This document shows, one piece after another, positions 1 to 8,443 of a stretch of DNA of 37,454 bases; positions within the stretch are counted from its first letter, which is position 1, and the number at the start of each line of letters is the position of its first letter. The DNA comes from Propionibacteriaceae bacterium. GTDB taxonomy: Bacteria > Actinomycetota > Actinomycetes > Propionibacteriales > Propionibacteriaceae. The position numbers were made by a program, and so were the translations under genes. The notes under the pieces are model-generated. The model had not been told where the DNA came from. It saw only the letters and a program-made list of their open reading frames with translations, and did not search any database. The stretch is from assembly GCA_017882685.1 (NCBI GenBank), contig JADGPA010000206.1:1-37454 (forward strand). Direction: 5' to 3'.

Positions 1-1
1 C

Positions 2-787
2 CGCAAGGCCATGCTGACCGACATCGCCATCCTCACCGGTGGCCAGGTCATCTCCGAGGAGGTCGGACTCAAGCTGGACGCCGTCACTCTCGAGCTGCTC
101 GGCCATGCCCGCTCGGTCAAGGTCACCAAGGACGAGACGATCATCATCGACGGAGCCGGCGAGGGCGACCAGATCTCCGGCCGGGTCTCCCAGATCCGTC
201 GCGAGATCGAGAACTCCGACTCCGACTATGACCGCGAGAAGCTGCAGGAGCGCTTGGCCAAGCTGGCCGGCGGTGTTGCGGTGATCAAGGTCGGTGCTGC
301 CACCGAGGTCGAGCTCAAGGAGCGCAAGCACCGCATCGAGGACGCCGTGCGCAACGCGAAGGCTGCCATCGAAGAGGGCATCGTCGCCGGTGGTGGCGTC
401 GCCCTGCTGCAGGCTGCCGCCAAGATCAACGTCGCGGGCCTCGGGCTCGTCGGCGATGAGGCGACCGGTGCGCAGATCGTGTTCACGGCCTGCTCGGCAC
501 CGCTGAAGCAGATCGCGATCAACGCCGGCCTCGAGGGCGGTGTCGTCGCGGAGAAGGTGTCCCACCTGGACACCGGCCTCGGCCTGGACGCCGCGACGGG
601 CGAGTACGTCGACATGGTCAAGGCCGGCATTATCGACCCGGCCAAGGTCACCCGCTCGGCGCTGCAGAACGCTGCGTCGATCGCCGCGCTGTTCCTGACC
701 ACGGAAGCGGTCATCGCCGACAAGCCGGAGAAGGCTCAGCCCATGCAGGGCGGCGGCGACGGCGGCATGGGCGGCATGGACTTCTGA
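2..787 (+). CDS. groEL: 60 kDa chaperonin GroEL, C-terminal part (5' truncated by window edge)
   Basis: Frame open from base 2; [23 protein letters not shown]..., [40 protein letters not shown] and a GGM-rich tail (GGMGGMDF) are GroEL hallmarks. Confidence 0.98.
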   Translation, partial: RKAMLTDIAILTGGQVISEEVGLKLDAVTLELLGHARSVKVTKDETIIIDGAGEGDQISGRVSQIRREIENSDSDYDREKLQERLAKLAGGVAVIKVGAATEVELKERKHRIEDAVRNAKAAIEEGIVAGGGVALLQAAAKINVAGLGLVGDEATGAQIVFTACSAPLKQIAINAGLEGGVVAEKVSHLDTGLGLDAATGEYVDMVKAGIIDPAKVTRSALQNAASIAALFLTTEAVIADKPEKAQPMQGGGDGGMGGMDF

Positions 788-838
788 TCCACAACGCTGG
801 TTGGGTCCGACCACACGCTGGTTGAGCCTGACGAAACC

Positions 839-876
839 GCAACGAGGGCGGTCCCGCAAGGGGCCGCCCTCGTTGC
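839..876 (+). terminator. Rho-independent-like hairpin after groEL
   Basis: gcaacgagggcgg ... ccgccctcgttgc, 13-bp perfect stem; no strong U tract. Confidence 0.7.
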
Positions 877-949
877 GTCCCCACCCCCTCGGTGGTGAGG
901 CAGGGCGTGTCGGCAGGGCGAGCGCCTGGTTCGGTCGCATCATTGAGCC

Positions 950-1666
950 ATGCGCGGGCTGCTCGAGGTGATCGCCCTGCACCCGGCCGATGCCGAGCGT
1001 GCCGAGGCCGGTGGCGCCGACCGGGTCGAGGTATGCGGGACCCTGGACGATGGTGGCATGTCCCCGACTCCCCAACTGGTCGACCAGGTGCGCCGGGCCA
1101 CGAGCGTCCAGGTGCGGGTGATGGTGCGGCTGCGGGCGGGTTTCGGAACCGACGGCGGCGAGGCCGTCCGGCTGCGCGGCCTGATGGCCAGCTACGCCGA
1201 CGCCGGGGCGGACGGCATGGTGCTCGGCTTCCTCAACGGCTTGGGCGACGTGGACGCTGGCGTCGTCACTGAACTCGTCTCCGACGGCACCTGGCCGTGG
1301 ACGTTCCACCGGGCCATCGATGCCTGCCTCGAGCAGGACAGGGCCTGGGCAGCGCTGGCGACCCTCCCGCGGCTCGACCAGGTGCTGACCGCGGGTTCGG
1401 CCCGTGACGTGGAGCACGGGCTCACCGACCTCCTCGACCGGGCCAAGCGTGACCCGTGGGCGGCCTCGGTGATGATGGCCGGCGGTGGCCTCCACCCCGA
1501 CCACGTGCCGTGGCTGGCGCGCAGCGGCGTCCGCGCCTTCCACATCGGCACGCCAGCGCGTCCGGGCGGCTCCTACAAGGCCTACGTCGATGAAGCGCTG
1601 GTGAGGTCGTGGCGGACGCTGATCGATGACGAGGTCCGCCACCGCCTGCCTTCGGCCACCGCCTGA
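950..1666 (+). CDS. cutC: Copper homeostasis protein CutC family
   Basis: LLEVIALHPADAERAEAGGADRVEVCGTLDDGGMSPT, VQVRVMVRLRAGF, TFHRAIDA, HIGTPARPGGSY match the CutC TIM-barrel family. Confidence 0.93.
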   Translation: MRGLLEVIALHPADAERAEAGGADRVEVCGTLDDGGMSPTPQLVDQVRRATSVQVRVMVRLRAGFGTDGGEAVRLRGLMASYADAGADGMVLGFLNGLGDVDAGVVTELVSDGTWPWTFHRAIDACLEQDRAWAALATLPRLDQVLTAGSARDVEHGLTDLLDRAKRDPWAASVMMAGGGLHPDHVPWLARSGVRAFHIGTPARPGGSYKAYVDEALVRSWRTLIDDEVRHRLPSATA

Positions 1667-1676
1667 CCGCATCAAT

Positions 1677-1734
1677 CTCCGACTTGTCAGAAACTCACGG
1701 CGCTATAGCGCCGTGAGTTTCTGACAACTCGGAG
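1677..1734. repeat. 58-bp near-perfect palindrome (inner 42 bp perfect)
   Basis: ctccgacttgtcagaaactcacggcgcta|tagcgccgtgagtttctgacaactcggag; tgtcag...ctgaca (1685-1726) is a perfect inverted repeat with no loop; one mismatch in the outer arms. Confidence 0.9.
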
Positions 1735-1785
1735 GGAGCGGGGCTAGTCGGAGGGAGCGGGGCTAGTCGGAGCGAGCGGGGCTAG
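1729..1785. repeat. Three tandem 19-bp repeats, unit tcggagggagcggggctag
   Basis: Units at 1729-1747, 1748-1766 (identical) and 1767-1785 (one mismatch, tcggagcgagcggggctag). The last unit includes the stop codon of the CDF gene. Confidence 0.9.
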
Positions 1786-2696
1786 TCGGCGGCGGGCTCG
1801 ATGTGGACGAAGGTTGTCGTGCCGGGGAGCGCTGAGTCGATAGCGCCCTCCACGTCGTCGGCCATGTCGTGGCTGCGCTTCACCGTCCACGCGCCGGGAA
1901 CGGTGAGGGTGGCGTAGACGAAGCGCTGCCGGCCCGACTCCCGGGTGCGGACGGTGGTGATCTCCACCCGCGGGTCCTCACACACACGATGGAGCGCGTC
2001 GGAGACCGCGGCCACCTCCTCGGGGGGCAGGGTGCCGTCGAGCAGGCCGACGGCGGAACGTCGCACGAGCCGGTAGCCGGTCAGCAGGATGTTGACGCCC
2101 ATGAGGAGGGCAACGATCGGGTCGAGGATCTTCCAGCCCGTGAGGAACACAAGACCCATCGCCACAAGCACCCCCACCGACGTCCAGACGTCGGTGAGCA
2201 GGTGCTTGCCATCGGCCTCCAGCGTGATCGAACGGTGCGTGCGGCCGGCCCGCACGAGCAGCAGGCCGGTGGCGAGGTTGAGCACCGTCGCCACGGCAGA
2301 GAGGACGAGGCCCAGATCCAGCTGTCCCAGCGGGGCTGGCACCAGCAGCCGCGCCACGGCGCTGTAGATGATCACGGCCGCCGCGATGAAGATCAGGGTG
2401 CCCTCGACCGCCGCAGACATGTACTCGGCCTTGCCGTGTCCGAAGTCGTGGTTGTGGTCTGCCGGCTTGGCCGACAGCCGCAGCGCCCACAGCGCCACAA
2501 GGGCCGCAACCAGGTTCACGATCGACTCCATGGCGTCCGACCACAGTCCGACCGAGTTGGAGACGTACGCTGCGACGCCCTTGATCGTGACGGTGGCAAC
2601 AGCAGTGGCGATGGACAGCCAGATGAACCGCTCGAGCAGGCGCTGGTTCGCGCCCGGGTCTACCTGGGAACCGGTTGGCTGGGGGACGTTTTGCAC
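1782..2696 (-). CDS. Cation diffusion facilitator (CDF) family transporter
   Basis: Six-TM-like CDF pattern: SNSVGLWSDAMESIVNLVAALVALWALRLSAKPADHNHDFGHGKAEYMSA, LEADGKHLLTDVWTSVGV. Confidence 0.93.
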   Translation of the reverse strand: MQNVPQPTGSQVDPGANQRLLERFIWLSIATAVATVTIKGVAAYVSNSVGLWSDAMESIVNLVAALVALWALRLSAKPADHNHDFGHGKAEYMSAAVEGTLIFIAAAVIIYSAVARLLVPAPLGQLDLGLVLSAVATVLNLATGLLLVRAGRTHRSITLEADGKHLLTDVWTSVGVLVAMGLVFLTGWKILDPIVALLMGVNILLTGYRLVRRSAVGLLDGTLPPEEVAAVSDALHRVCEDPRVEITTVRTRESGRQRFVYATLTVPGAWTVKRSHDMADDVEGAIDSALPGTTTFVHIEPAAD

Positions 2697-2701
2697 TCTC
2701 G

Positions 2702-3259
2702 TCAGTCTACCGGGAGCGTCGATTCCTCGACGCTACCGAGATCAACCGGCCATTGGGCCGGAGTAGGGCCGAGCGCGACGAGCGCGGCCAGATCGGACGG
2801 CCAGACGGGCTCGGGGACGCCCGCGAGGTCGGCGAGCGGGTGCCACGCCCAGCCGTCGAGGGTGATCTGCTCGTCGGGGGTCAGGCCCGCAGCATCCGGG
2901 TGGAATGTCTCTGCCAACAGCAGGAGGAAGAAAGCCTCGGTCTGGCTGAGCACCTGGTCGGAGTAGCCGTGCACCACGGTGCGGGTCGCCACAGGTCCGA
3001 GCAGCCGTTCGGCTTCGACGACAAGGCCGGTCTCCTCCTCGACCTCGCGGACGGCGGCCGCCAGCGGCGTCTCCCCGGGATCGATGCCGCCGCCGGGGGT
3101 GACCCACCAGCGCGTCCCTGGCAGGCCGGGATCGGTGTCGGCCAGCAGCAGCACGCTGTGACCGTCGGTGATGATCACCCGCGCTGCGCTCCGGCTGCGA
3201 CGCGGACGCAGTTCGGGCGCGATCGCCTGGAACCGGCGCGTGCGGAACGGTTCGCTCAC
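2702..3259 (-). CDS. NUDIX hydrolase
   Basis: Nudix box GGGIDPGETPLAAAVREVEEETGL (GX5EX7REVXEEXGX). Confidence 0.93.
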   Translation of the reverse strand: MSEPFRTRRFQAIAPELRPRRSRSAARVIITDGHSVLLLADTDPGLPGTRWWVTPGGGIDPGETPLAAAVREVEEETGLVVEAERLLGPVATRTVVHGYSDQVLSQTEAFFLLLLAETFHPDAAGLTPDEQITLDGWAWHPLADLAGVPEPVWPSDLAALVALGPTPAQWPVDLGSVEESTLPVD

Positions 3260-4065
3260 GGTGCCGGGATCCTGATCTCGGCCACCGGCGTCAGGGTGGT
3301 GTCGAGCACCTGGAGGGTCACCTCGCCGGGCGTCAGCGCGTAGCCCACCTGGCCGCGCGCCGTTGCGCGAGCCTTCAGCACCTGGCCGCCGAGGGGATCG
3401 GACAGCTCAGGCCCGAAGCTGGGTAGTTCACGACCGCCAGCCGTCGTGGCGAGGAACATGAGGGCGTCGACGGGCACTGTGCCGTCGGTACAGCTCACCG
3501 CCACATCGAGCACGAGGTAGCGGCGCCCCTGCTCGGGTGCCATCTCGCCGGTGTCCGTCCAGATCGCGCTGCGCACCGTGACCGTGCCCTTGCCTGCGCC
3601 GGTGGCGAACGCGGTCGGCCTGCCCAGGTCGCCGCCACTTGTGGCCGTGCTGGCAGACGCAGGACGGGCGGACGGGGTGACCGTGTCCACCGCAGCCGGC
3701 TTGGTCGAGGCCTGCGGCTGGGTCGGTGCCACCGCAGGCAACAAGGGCAGCGCGCTGAGGATGCCGATCAGGACGAGACCGGAGGCCAGCAGGGTGGCGA
3801 CCCACCGGAAGCGCGGACGGCGGGAGTGGTGCGGACCCCGTCCCAACGGCGAGGGTGCAACGACAAGCCGCGGGTCCGGCGCGGCCCAGTGGTGCGGTGC
3901 CGTCGCGGGCTGAAACGGCTGGGGCTGGGGCGTCCCGGGCAGGGACGGCTGGGGCGGGTGCGACAGGGGCGGGGCCGCTGCAGGACCTGACGGTGGGGGT
4001 GCGAATCCCGGCTGGCCACCCGAGGGCGTGCCGAATCCCTGAGGGTGGTCGGGCGTCGCCGACAT
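3256..4065 (-). CDS. Pro-rich membrane-anchored protein with DUF4352-like extracytoplasmic domain
   Basis: Pro/Gly-rich N-terminus, single TM (WVATLLASGLVLIGILSALPLLPAV), then a DUF4352-like C-terminus (RRYLVLDVAVSCTDGTVPVDALMFL). Confidence 0.65.
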   Translation of the reverse strand: MSATPDHPQGFGTPSGGQPGFAPPPSGPAAAPPLSHPPQPSLPGTPQPQPFQPATAPHHWAAPDPRLVVAPSPLGRGPHHSRRPRFRWVATLLASGLVLIGILSALPLLPAVAPTQPQASTKPAAVDTVTPSARPASASTATSGGDLGRPTAFATGAGKGTVTVRSAIWTDTGEMAPEQGRRYLVLDVAVSCTDGTVPVDALMFLATTAGGRELPSFGPELSDPLGGQVLKARATARGQVGYALTPGEVTLQVLDTTLTPVAEIRIPAP

Positions 4066-4886
4066 CAGCCCATCCGGTCCGGACGCTCGCCGGCCCGCAG
4101 GGCTGCACCGACGATGAGCCCGATCACGAAGAACAACACGACGCAGGCGAATTGGGAGCCGTCGGAGAGGCTCTGGAAGAGCAGGTCACTGCTGTAGCCG
4201 ACCGACAGCATCGACATCATCCCGAGCACGCCGACAACGATCAGCGCGCCGATGTAGCTGCGGCGCACCGCGTCGTGGCGGTAGGCGATCCGTGCCGACA
4301 GTGCGAACGACAGCGCCAGCATGAGGATGGAGAACCAGTTGAACAGTGCGCCGATGATCAGCGGCACCATCACCCCGGCGGTGGTGGCGGTCCAGATCTG
4401 ACCTATGGTCACGGCGGGCGGCGCGTCCGGCACGCGGGTTTCCGGCGGCGGCGCGAACCACTGCGGGGTGCCCGGCGCCGGGAACGGCGCCGGGTTGACC
4501 GGGGCGTTCGGTGCAACGGTCGGCTGCACCGGAAAGTACCCACTCAATGGGGGGCCGGGCGCATTGAACGGCTGCGTCGGCATTCGCTGTGCCACTTGCT
4601 GGCCGGCGGTCGCCGGGCCGGTTCCCCAGCCGCCGGCGTTGGTGACGGTGGCTGTCAGCACCTCGAACGGAAGGTTCGGGTTGCGGCCAGGGGCTGCGGA
4701 GGGAACGAGTGCTGCGAGGTCTGGCTGGACAGCCGATGGCGGGGTGAAGGAAGGCTCCCCGGCCGGCGGTGCAGCGGCCACCGCAGGAGCCGGGGTCGGG
4801 TCGGTCAGGGGCGGGGCAGGAGGCACAACGAAGGCGGCCGGACGCTCCTGCGGCGCGTACTCGGGTCCGTCCTGCCAGCTCGCCAT
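4065..4886 (-). CDS. Hypothetical Pro-rich N-terminal, multi-TM C-terminal membrane protein
   Basis: Long Pro-rich cytoplasmic-like segment and several hydrophobic C-terminal helices; overlaps the next gene by one base. Confidence 0.65.
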   Translation of the reverse strand: MASWQDGPEYAPQERPAAFVVPPAPPLTDPTPAPAVAAAPPAGEPSFTPPSAVQPDLAALVPSAAPGRNPNLPFEVLTATVTNAGGWGTGPATAGQQVAQRMPTQPFNAPGPPLSGYFPVQPTVAPNAPVNPAPFPAPGTPQWFAPPPETRVPDAPPAVTIGQIWTATTAGVMVPLIIGALFNWFSILMLALSFALSARIAYRHDAVRRSYIGALIVVGVLGMMSMLSVGYSSDLLFQSLSDGSQFACVVLFFVIGLIVGAALRAGERPDRMG

Positions 4887-5038
4887 GCGCCCATGTTAAC
4901 CGGCAGCCACTGCGTCGGAGTCCCTGCCGTTGCCGGGGGCGAGCCAGCCATCCGGCGTGCCCCGGCATGATTGAGCCGTTAGGCTGGAGTGGCCGGTGCA
5001 TGGGGCAGCGTTCCGGCTCTGATCAGGAGTGAGGAATC

Positions 5039-5425
5039 ATGCCGGTTGGCAAGGTGCGTTACTACGACGCCGAGAAGGGCTTCGGCTTCCTGTCGAAGGA
5101 CGATGGGGGCGAGGACGTCTACGTCCGCGCCGCTGCGCTGCCCGACGGCGTGACCACCCTGAAGCGGGGCCAGAAGGTCGAGTTCGGTGTGGTGGACGGC
5201 AAGAAGGGCGAGCAGGCCCTCTCCGTCCGGCTGCTCGAGGCCCCGCCGTCGCTGTCCAAGGCTGCGCGCAAGTCGCCCGAACAGATGGCGATCATCATCG
5301 AGGACCTGATCAAGATGCTGGACAACCTTGGCAACGGCTACCGCCGCGGCCGCCATCCTGACAGCAAGCTCGGCGGGAAGACCGCCTCCGTGTTGCGCGC
5401 TGTTGCCGACGAACTGGAGCTGTGA
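5039..5425 (+). CDS. Cold-shock domain protein with C-terminal extension
   Basis: MPVGKVRYYDAEKGFGFLSKDDGGEDVYVRAAAL carries RNP1 (KGFGFL) and RNP2 (DVYV)-like motifs. Confidence 0.92.
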   Translation: MPVGKVRYYDAEKGFGFLSKDDGGEDVYVRAAALPDGVTTLKRGQKVEFGVVDGKKGEQALSVRLLEAPPSLSKAARKSPEQMAIIIEDLIKMLDNLGNGYRRGRHPDSKLGGKTASVLRAVADELEL

Positions 5426-6198
5426 CCGTGGCCGCCACCCTTGAACTGGACGAGGCCTGCGCGGAAGCCGTTGAGCTTGCCCGCGCCGCAGCCGTCCGAC
5501 GTGCCGGTGTGCTGGAGGTCGGCGAGCACCGCGGCGTCCAGGCAGACGACGTCCGGGTGGCCACGCACCTGTTCGACTGCGTCCACCCGGGTTACCCGGG
5601 CTGGCAGTGGTCGGTGACTGTCGCGCGCGCCTCCCGCGCCCGGGTTGTGACGATCTCGGAGGTCACGCTCGTGCCGGGCGACGGCGCACTCCTCGCCCCG
5701 GCCTGGGTGCCGTGGTCGGAGCGCATCGGCCCGAAGGACCTGACTCCTGGCGTGCTCGCACCGACCATCCCGGACGACGTGCGGCTTGTGCCGGGTCACA
5801 CCGGCGGAGAACTCGCCGCAGACACTGATCCCGTAGAAGCCAGCCAGTTGCGCGCTGTCGTCGCGGAGCTTGGTCTCGGCCGCGAGCGTGTGCTGTCGAT
5901 CGAGGGACGCGACGAGGCGGCGGAGCGCTGGCTCGCCGGCTCCGGCGGCCCCGACAACGCGATGACGCAGCAAGCCCCGGCGCAGTGCCAGTCCTGCGGG
6001 TTCTTCGTCGGCATCAACGGCGCACTCGGGCGGCTGTTCGGTGTGTGCACCAACGAACTGTCACCGAGCGACGGCGCCGTGGTCAGCCTCGAGCACGGCT
6101 GTGGCGGTCACTCCGATGTTGTGGAGCCCAGCAAGGGCGTCGACCTGTCACTCCCGATCTGGGACACCATCAGTGTCGATGAGGGTCTCTTCGATTGA
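5422..6198 (+). CDS. DUF3027 family protein
   Basis: GTG start overlaps the stop of the cold-shock gene (GTGA); Cys-cluster CQSCGFF...GVCTNELSPSDGAVVSLEHGCGGHSD typical of actinobacterial DUF3027. Confidence 0.82.
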   Translation: MTVAATLELDEACAEAVELARAAAVRRAGVLEVGEHRGVQADDVRVATHLFDCVHPGYPGWQWSVTVARASRARVVTISEVTLVPGDGALLAPAWVPWSERIGPKDLTPGVLAPTIPDDVRLVPGHTGGELAADTDPVEASQLRAVVAELGLGRERVLSIEGRDEAAERWLAGSGGPDNAMTQQAPAQCQSCGFFVGINGALGRLFGVCTNELSPSDGAVVSLEHGCGGHSDVVEPSKGVDLSLPIWDTISVDEGLFD

Positions 6199-6474
6199 TC
6201 CGTCGGCCGGCCCGGACAGTTGCCGGCGTCGGCGCACCTTGCGGAAGAGGCCGAAGGCGAGACCGAGCAGGCCGAGCGCCGTCCCGGTGAGTGAGACGCC
6301 CAGGTACCACAGCTTTCCGATGGTTTCGAGGTTGGCGCGGCTGAACCAGCAGACCACCGCAGCGATTGCGAAGGCCACCGTCCCTGCGCTCACGACGGCC
6401 ACGCCATCCGGGTCCAGCGCCCGTACGGGGGCCTGCACCATCAATGGCTTGTGATGGTGCGCACTGTGGGTCAC
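6148..6474 (-). CDS. DUF2530 family small membrane protein (GTG start at 6474 preferred over the ORF-track start at 6540)
   Basis: Two TM helices (VVSAGTVAFAIAAVVCWF, LWYLGVSLTGTALGLLGLAFGLF), C-terminal RKVRRRRQ; common neighbour of the NCS2 permease in actinobacteria. Confidence 0.75.
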   Translation of the reverse strand: MTHSAHHHKPLMVQAPVRALDPDGVAVVSAGTVAFAIAAVVCWFSRANLETIGKLWYLGVSLTGTALGLLGLAFGLFRKVRRRRQLSGPADGSIEETLIDTDGVPDRE

Positions 6475-6518
6475 GGACACCACACTAGGGCCACCCCGTC
6501 GGGCCATACCATTCCGCC

Positions 6519-8033
6519 ATGGCGAACCCTGTAACGACAACGGCAGACCCTGCCCCGAAGCTGAAAAAGAGCCTCGACGGATGGTTTGAAGTCACCAAGC
6601 GTGGCTCAAACCTCGGTCGGGAGCTCCGCGGAGGCCTGGTGACCTTCTTCACCATGGCCTACATCATCATTCTCAACCCCATCATCATCGGCACGCAGGC
6701 CGATGTGCAGGGCAACCTGATCACCGGCCAGCCGATCTCCGCCGGCGGCCCCGCAATCGGCCTCTCGATGGCGATGGTGGCTGCAGCCACGGCGCTGATC
6801 GCTGGCCTGATGACCATCCTGATGGGTGTCTACGGCCGCTTCCCGATCGCCATCGCCACCGGCCTCGGCCTGAACGCCCTGGTCGCCTTCACGATCGTGA
6901 AGCAGATGACCTGGCCGCAGGCGATGGGCCTGATCGTGTGGGAGGGCGTGCTGATCACCGTCCTCGTGCTCACCGGCTTCCGCAAGGCGATCTTCAACGC
7001 CGTGCCCCGTTCGCTGCGCTCGGCCATCTCGGTCGGTATCGGCCTGTTCATCGCGTTCATCGGCCTCTTCGACTCCGGCATCGTCCGGCCCGGCAGCGGC
7101 ACCCCGGTGCAGCTGGGCATCTACGGCTCGCTGCTCGGGTGGCCGATCGCGATCTTCCTGATCGGCCTGCTCATCCTGATCACGCTCTTCGTCCGCAAGG
7201 TCAAGGGCGCGATGCTGATCTCCATCCTCGGCGCAACCGTTGTCGCGATCATCGTCCAGGCCATTCTGCAGCTGCCCCTCATGAAGGACGCCACCGGTGC
7301 AGTGGTCAACCCCACCGGCTGGATCCAGAACCTCCCCGCGCTCACCGGCGGCTTCGGCGCCCCCAACCTGGGCTTGTTGGGCCGGGTGGACCTGTTCGGT
7401 GCGTTCACCAGCGCTGCCGGCCCCGGCGCGCTCGTTGGCATCCTGCTGCTGGTCTTCTCCCTCCTGCTGAGCGACTTCTTCGACACCATGGGCACGATCG
7501 TCGCTGTTGGCGCAGAAGGTGACCTGCTGCAAGCGGACGGCAACCCGCCCTACACGCAGGAGATCCTGCTCGTGGACTCGGTTGCTGCGATCGCCGGCGG
7601 CCTCGGATCGGTGTCATCGAACACCTCCTACATCGAGTCGGCATCCGGCGTCGGCGACGGTGCGCGCACCGGCATCGCTTCTGTGGTGACCGGCGTGGCG
7701 TTCCTGTTGAGCCTCTTCCTGGCCCCGCTGGTGCAGCTGGTGCCCGCGGAGGCGGCCACTCCGGCCCTGTTCTTCGTCGGCTTCCTGATGATGAGCCAGG
7801 TCGTACACGTGAACTGGGAGGACCCGGAGGAGGGCATCCCCGCGTTCCTCACCATCGTGCTGATGCCGTTCACCTACTCGATCACCACCGGTATCGGTGC
7901 GGGCTTCATCGCGTTCGCCCTGATCAAGGCGATCCGCGGCAGGGCCAAGGACGTGCACCCGCTGATGTGGGGCGTGGCCGCTGCCTTCGTGCTGTACTTC
8001 GCCCAGGGCATCATCACCAGACTGATCGGCTGA
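6519..8033 (+). CDS. NCS2 family purine (hypoxanthine/guanine-type) permease
   Basis: FEVTKRGSNLGRELRGGLVTFFTMAYIIILNP, GLGLNALVAFT, SDFFDTMGTIVAVG, SSNTSYIESASGVGDGARTG are AzgA/PbuG-type motifs. Confidence 0.95.
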   Translation: MANPVTTTADPAPKLKKSLDGWFEVTKRGSNLGRELRGGLVTFFTMAYIIILNPIIIGTQADVQGNLITGQPISAGGPAIGLSMAMVAAATALIAGLMTILMGVYGRFPIAIATGLGLNALVAFTIVKQMTWPQAMGLIVWEGVLITVLVLTGFRKAIFNAVPRSLRSAISVGIGLFIAFIGLFDSGIVRPGSGTPVQLGIYGSLLGWPIAIFLIGLLILITLFVRKVKGAMLISILGATVVAIIVQAILQLPLMKDATGAVVNPTGWIQNLPALTGGFGAPNLGLLGRVDLFGAFTSAAGPGALVGILLLVFSLLLSDFFDTMGTIVAVGAEGDLLQADGNPPYTQEILLVDSVAAIAGGLGSVSSNTSYIESASGVGDGARTGIASVVTGVAFLLSLFLAPLVQLVPAEAATPALFFVGFLMMSQVVHVNWEDPEEGIPAFLTIVLMPFTYSITTGIGAGFIAFALIKAIRGRAKDVHPLMWGVAAAFVLYFAQGIITRLIG

Positions 8034-8048
8034 CCTGGAGTTCGCTCG

Positions 8049-8086
8049 GCAGGGAGCCACTGTCCTCCTGGACGGTGGCTCCCTGC
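8049..8086 (+). terminator. Hairpin downstream of NCS2 permease
   Basis: gcagggagccactgtcc tcct ggacggtggctccctgc: 17-bp stem with a single U-G wobble, 4-nt loop. Confidence 0.8.
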
Positions 8087-8283
8087 GTGTCCGGGCCGTG
8101 TGACCAGACGCGGGCTCCACAGCCCCGGACGCCGAAAAGCCTCCGATATCGTCGACGGTCACCAATCATCGGTTCCGCCCATGCCACGCCAATTGACGGC
8201 GGGCTGTCAGCACGCAGCTCGCTGCTTCGGTTGCGACCCAGATTCCGGTGGCTATGGCGCGCCACTGAGGTGGTACTCCCGCT

Positions 8284-8399
8284 CCGACCCGAGGCGTGGT
8301 GGTTATCGGGGCCGAGGGCGGGCTGATAACCACGATTGAGCGGGTCGGGGATCGATGCTGGGCTGGGTGGTGCGTGATAACCACCAGGAGTCGGGTCGG
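8284..8399. repeat. Three copies of a 24-nt bipartite repeat GATAACCAC-N6-KCGGGTCGG
   Basis: 8284-8307 (minus strand: gataaccac cacgcc tcgggtcgg), 8325-8348 (plus: gataaccac gattga gcgggtcgg), 8376-8399 (plus: gataaccac caggag tcgggtcgg). Confidence 0.9.
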
Positions 8400-8443
8400 T
8401 ACACGGAGTCACCACGGCCCGCAGGCTCAGCGGGCGAGCCGGC

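Noticed and set aside
1677-1785. CRISPR-like array
   Set aside because: Units are contiguous 19-bp tandem repeats without spacers and no cas genes are present.
6435-6460. Hairpin gcaccatca-atggcttg-tgatggtgc upstream of the NCS2 permease as a purine riboswitch
   Set aside because: Lies inside the DUF2530 coding region, and I see no purine-riboswitch three-way-junction core.
6606-7532. 308-aa minus-strand ORF opposite the NCS2 permease
   Set aside because: Asp/Glu/Gln/His-rich antisense frame of a TM protein; no independent support.
8284-8399. CRISPR-like array (GATAACCAC repeats)
   Set aside because: Only three elements, one inverted, with irregular gaps (17 and 27 bp) and no cas genes.
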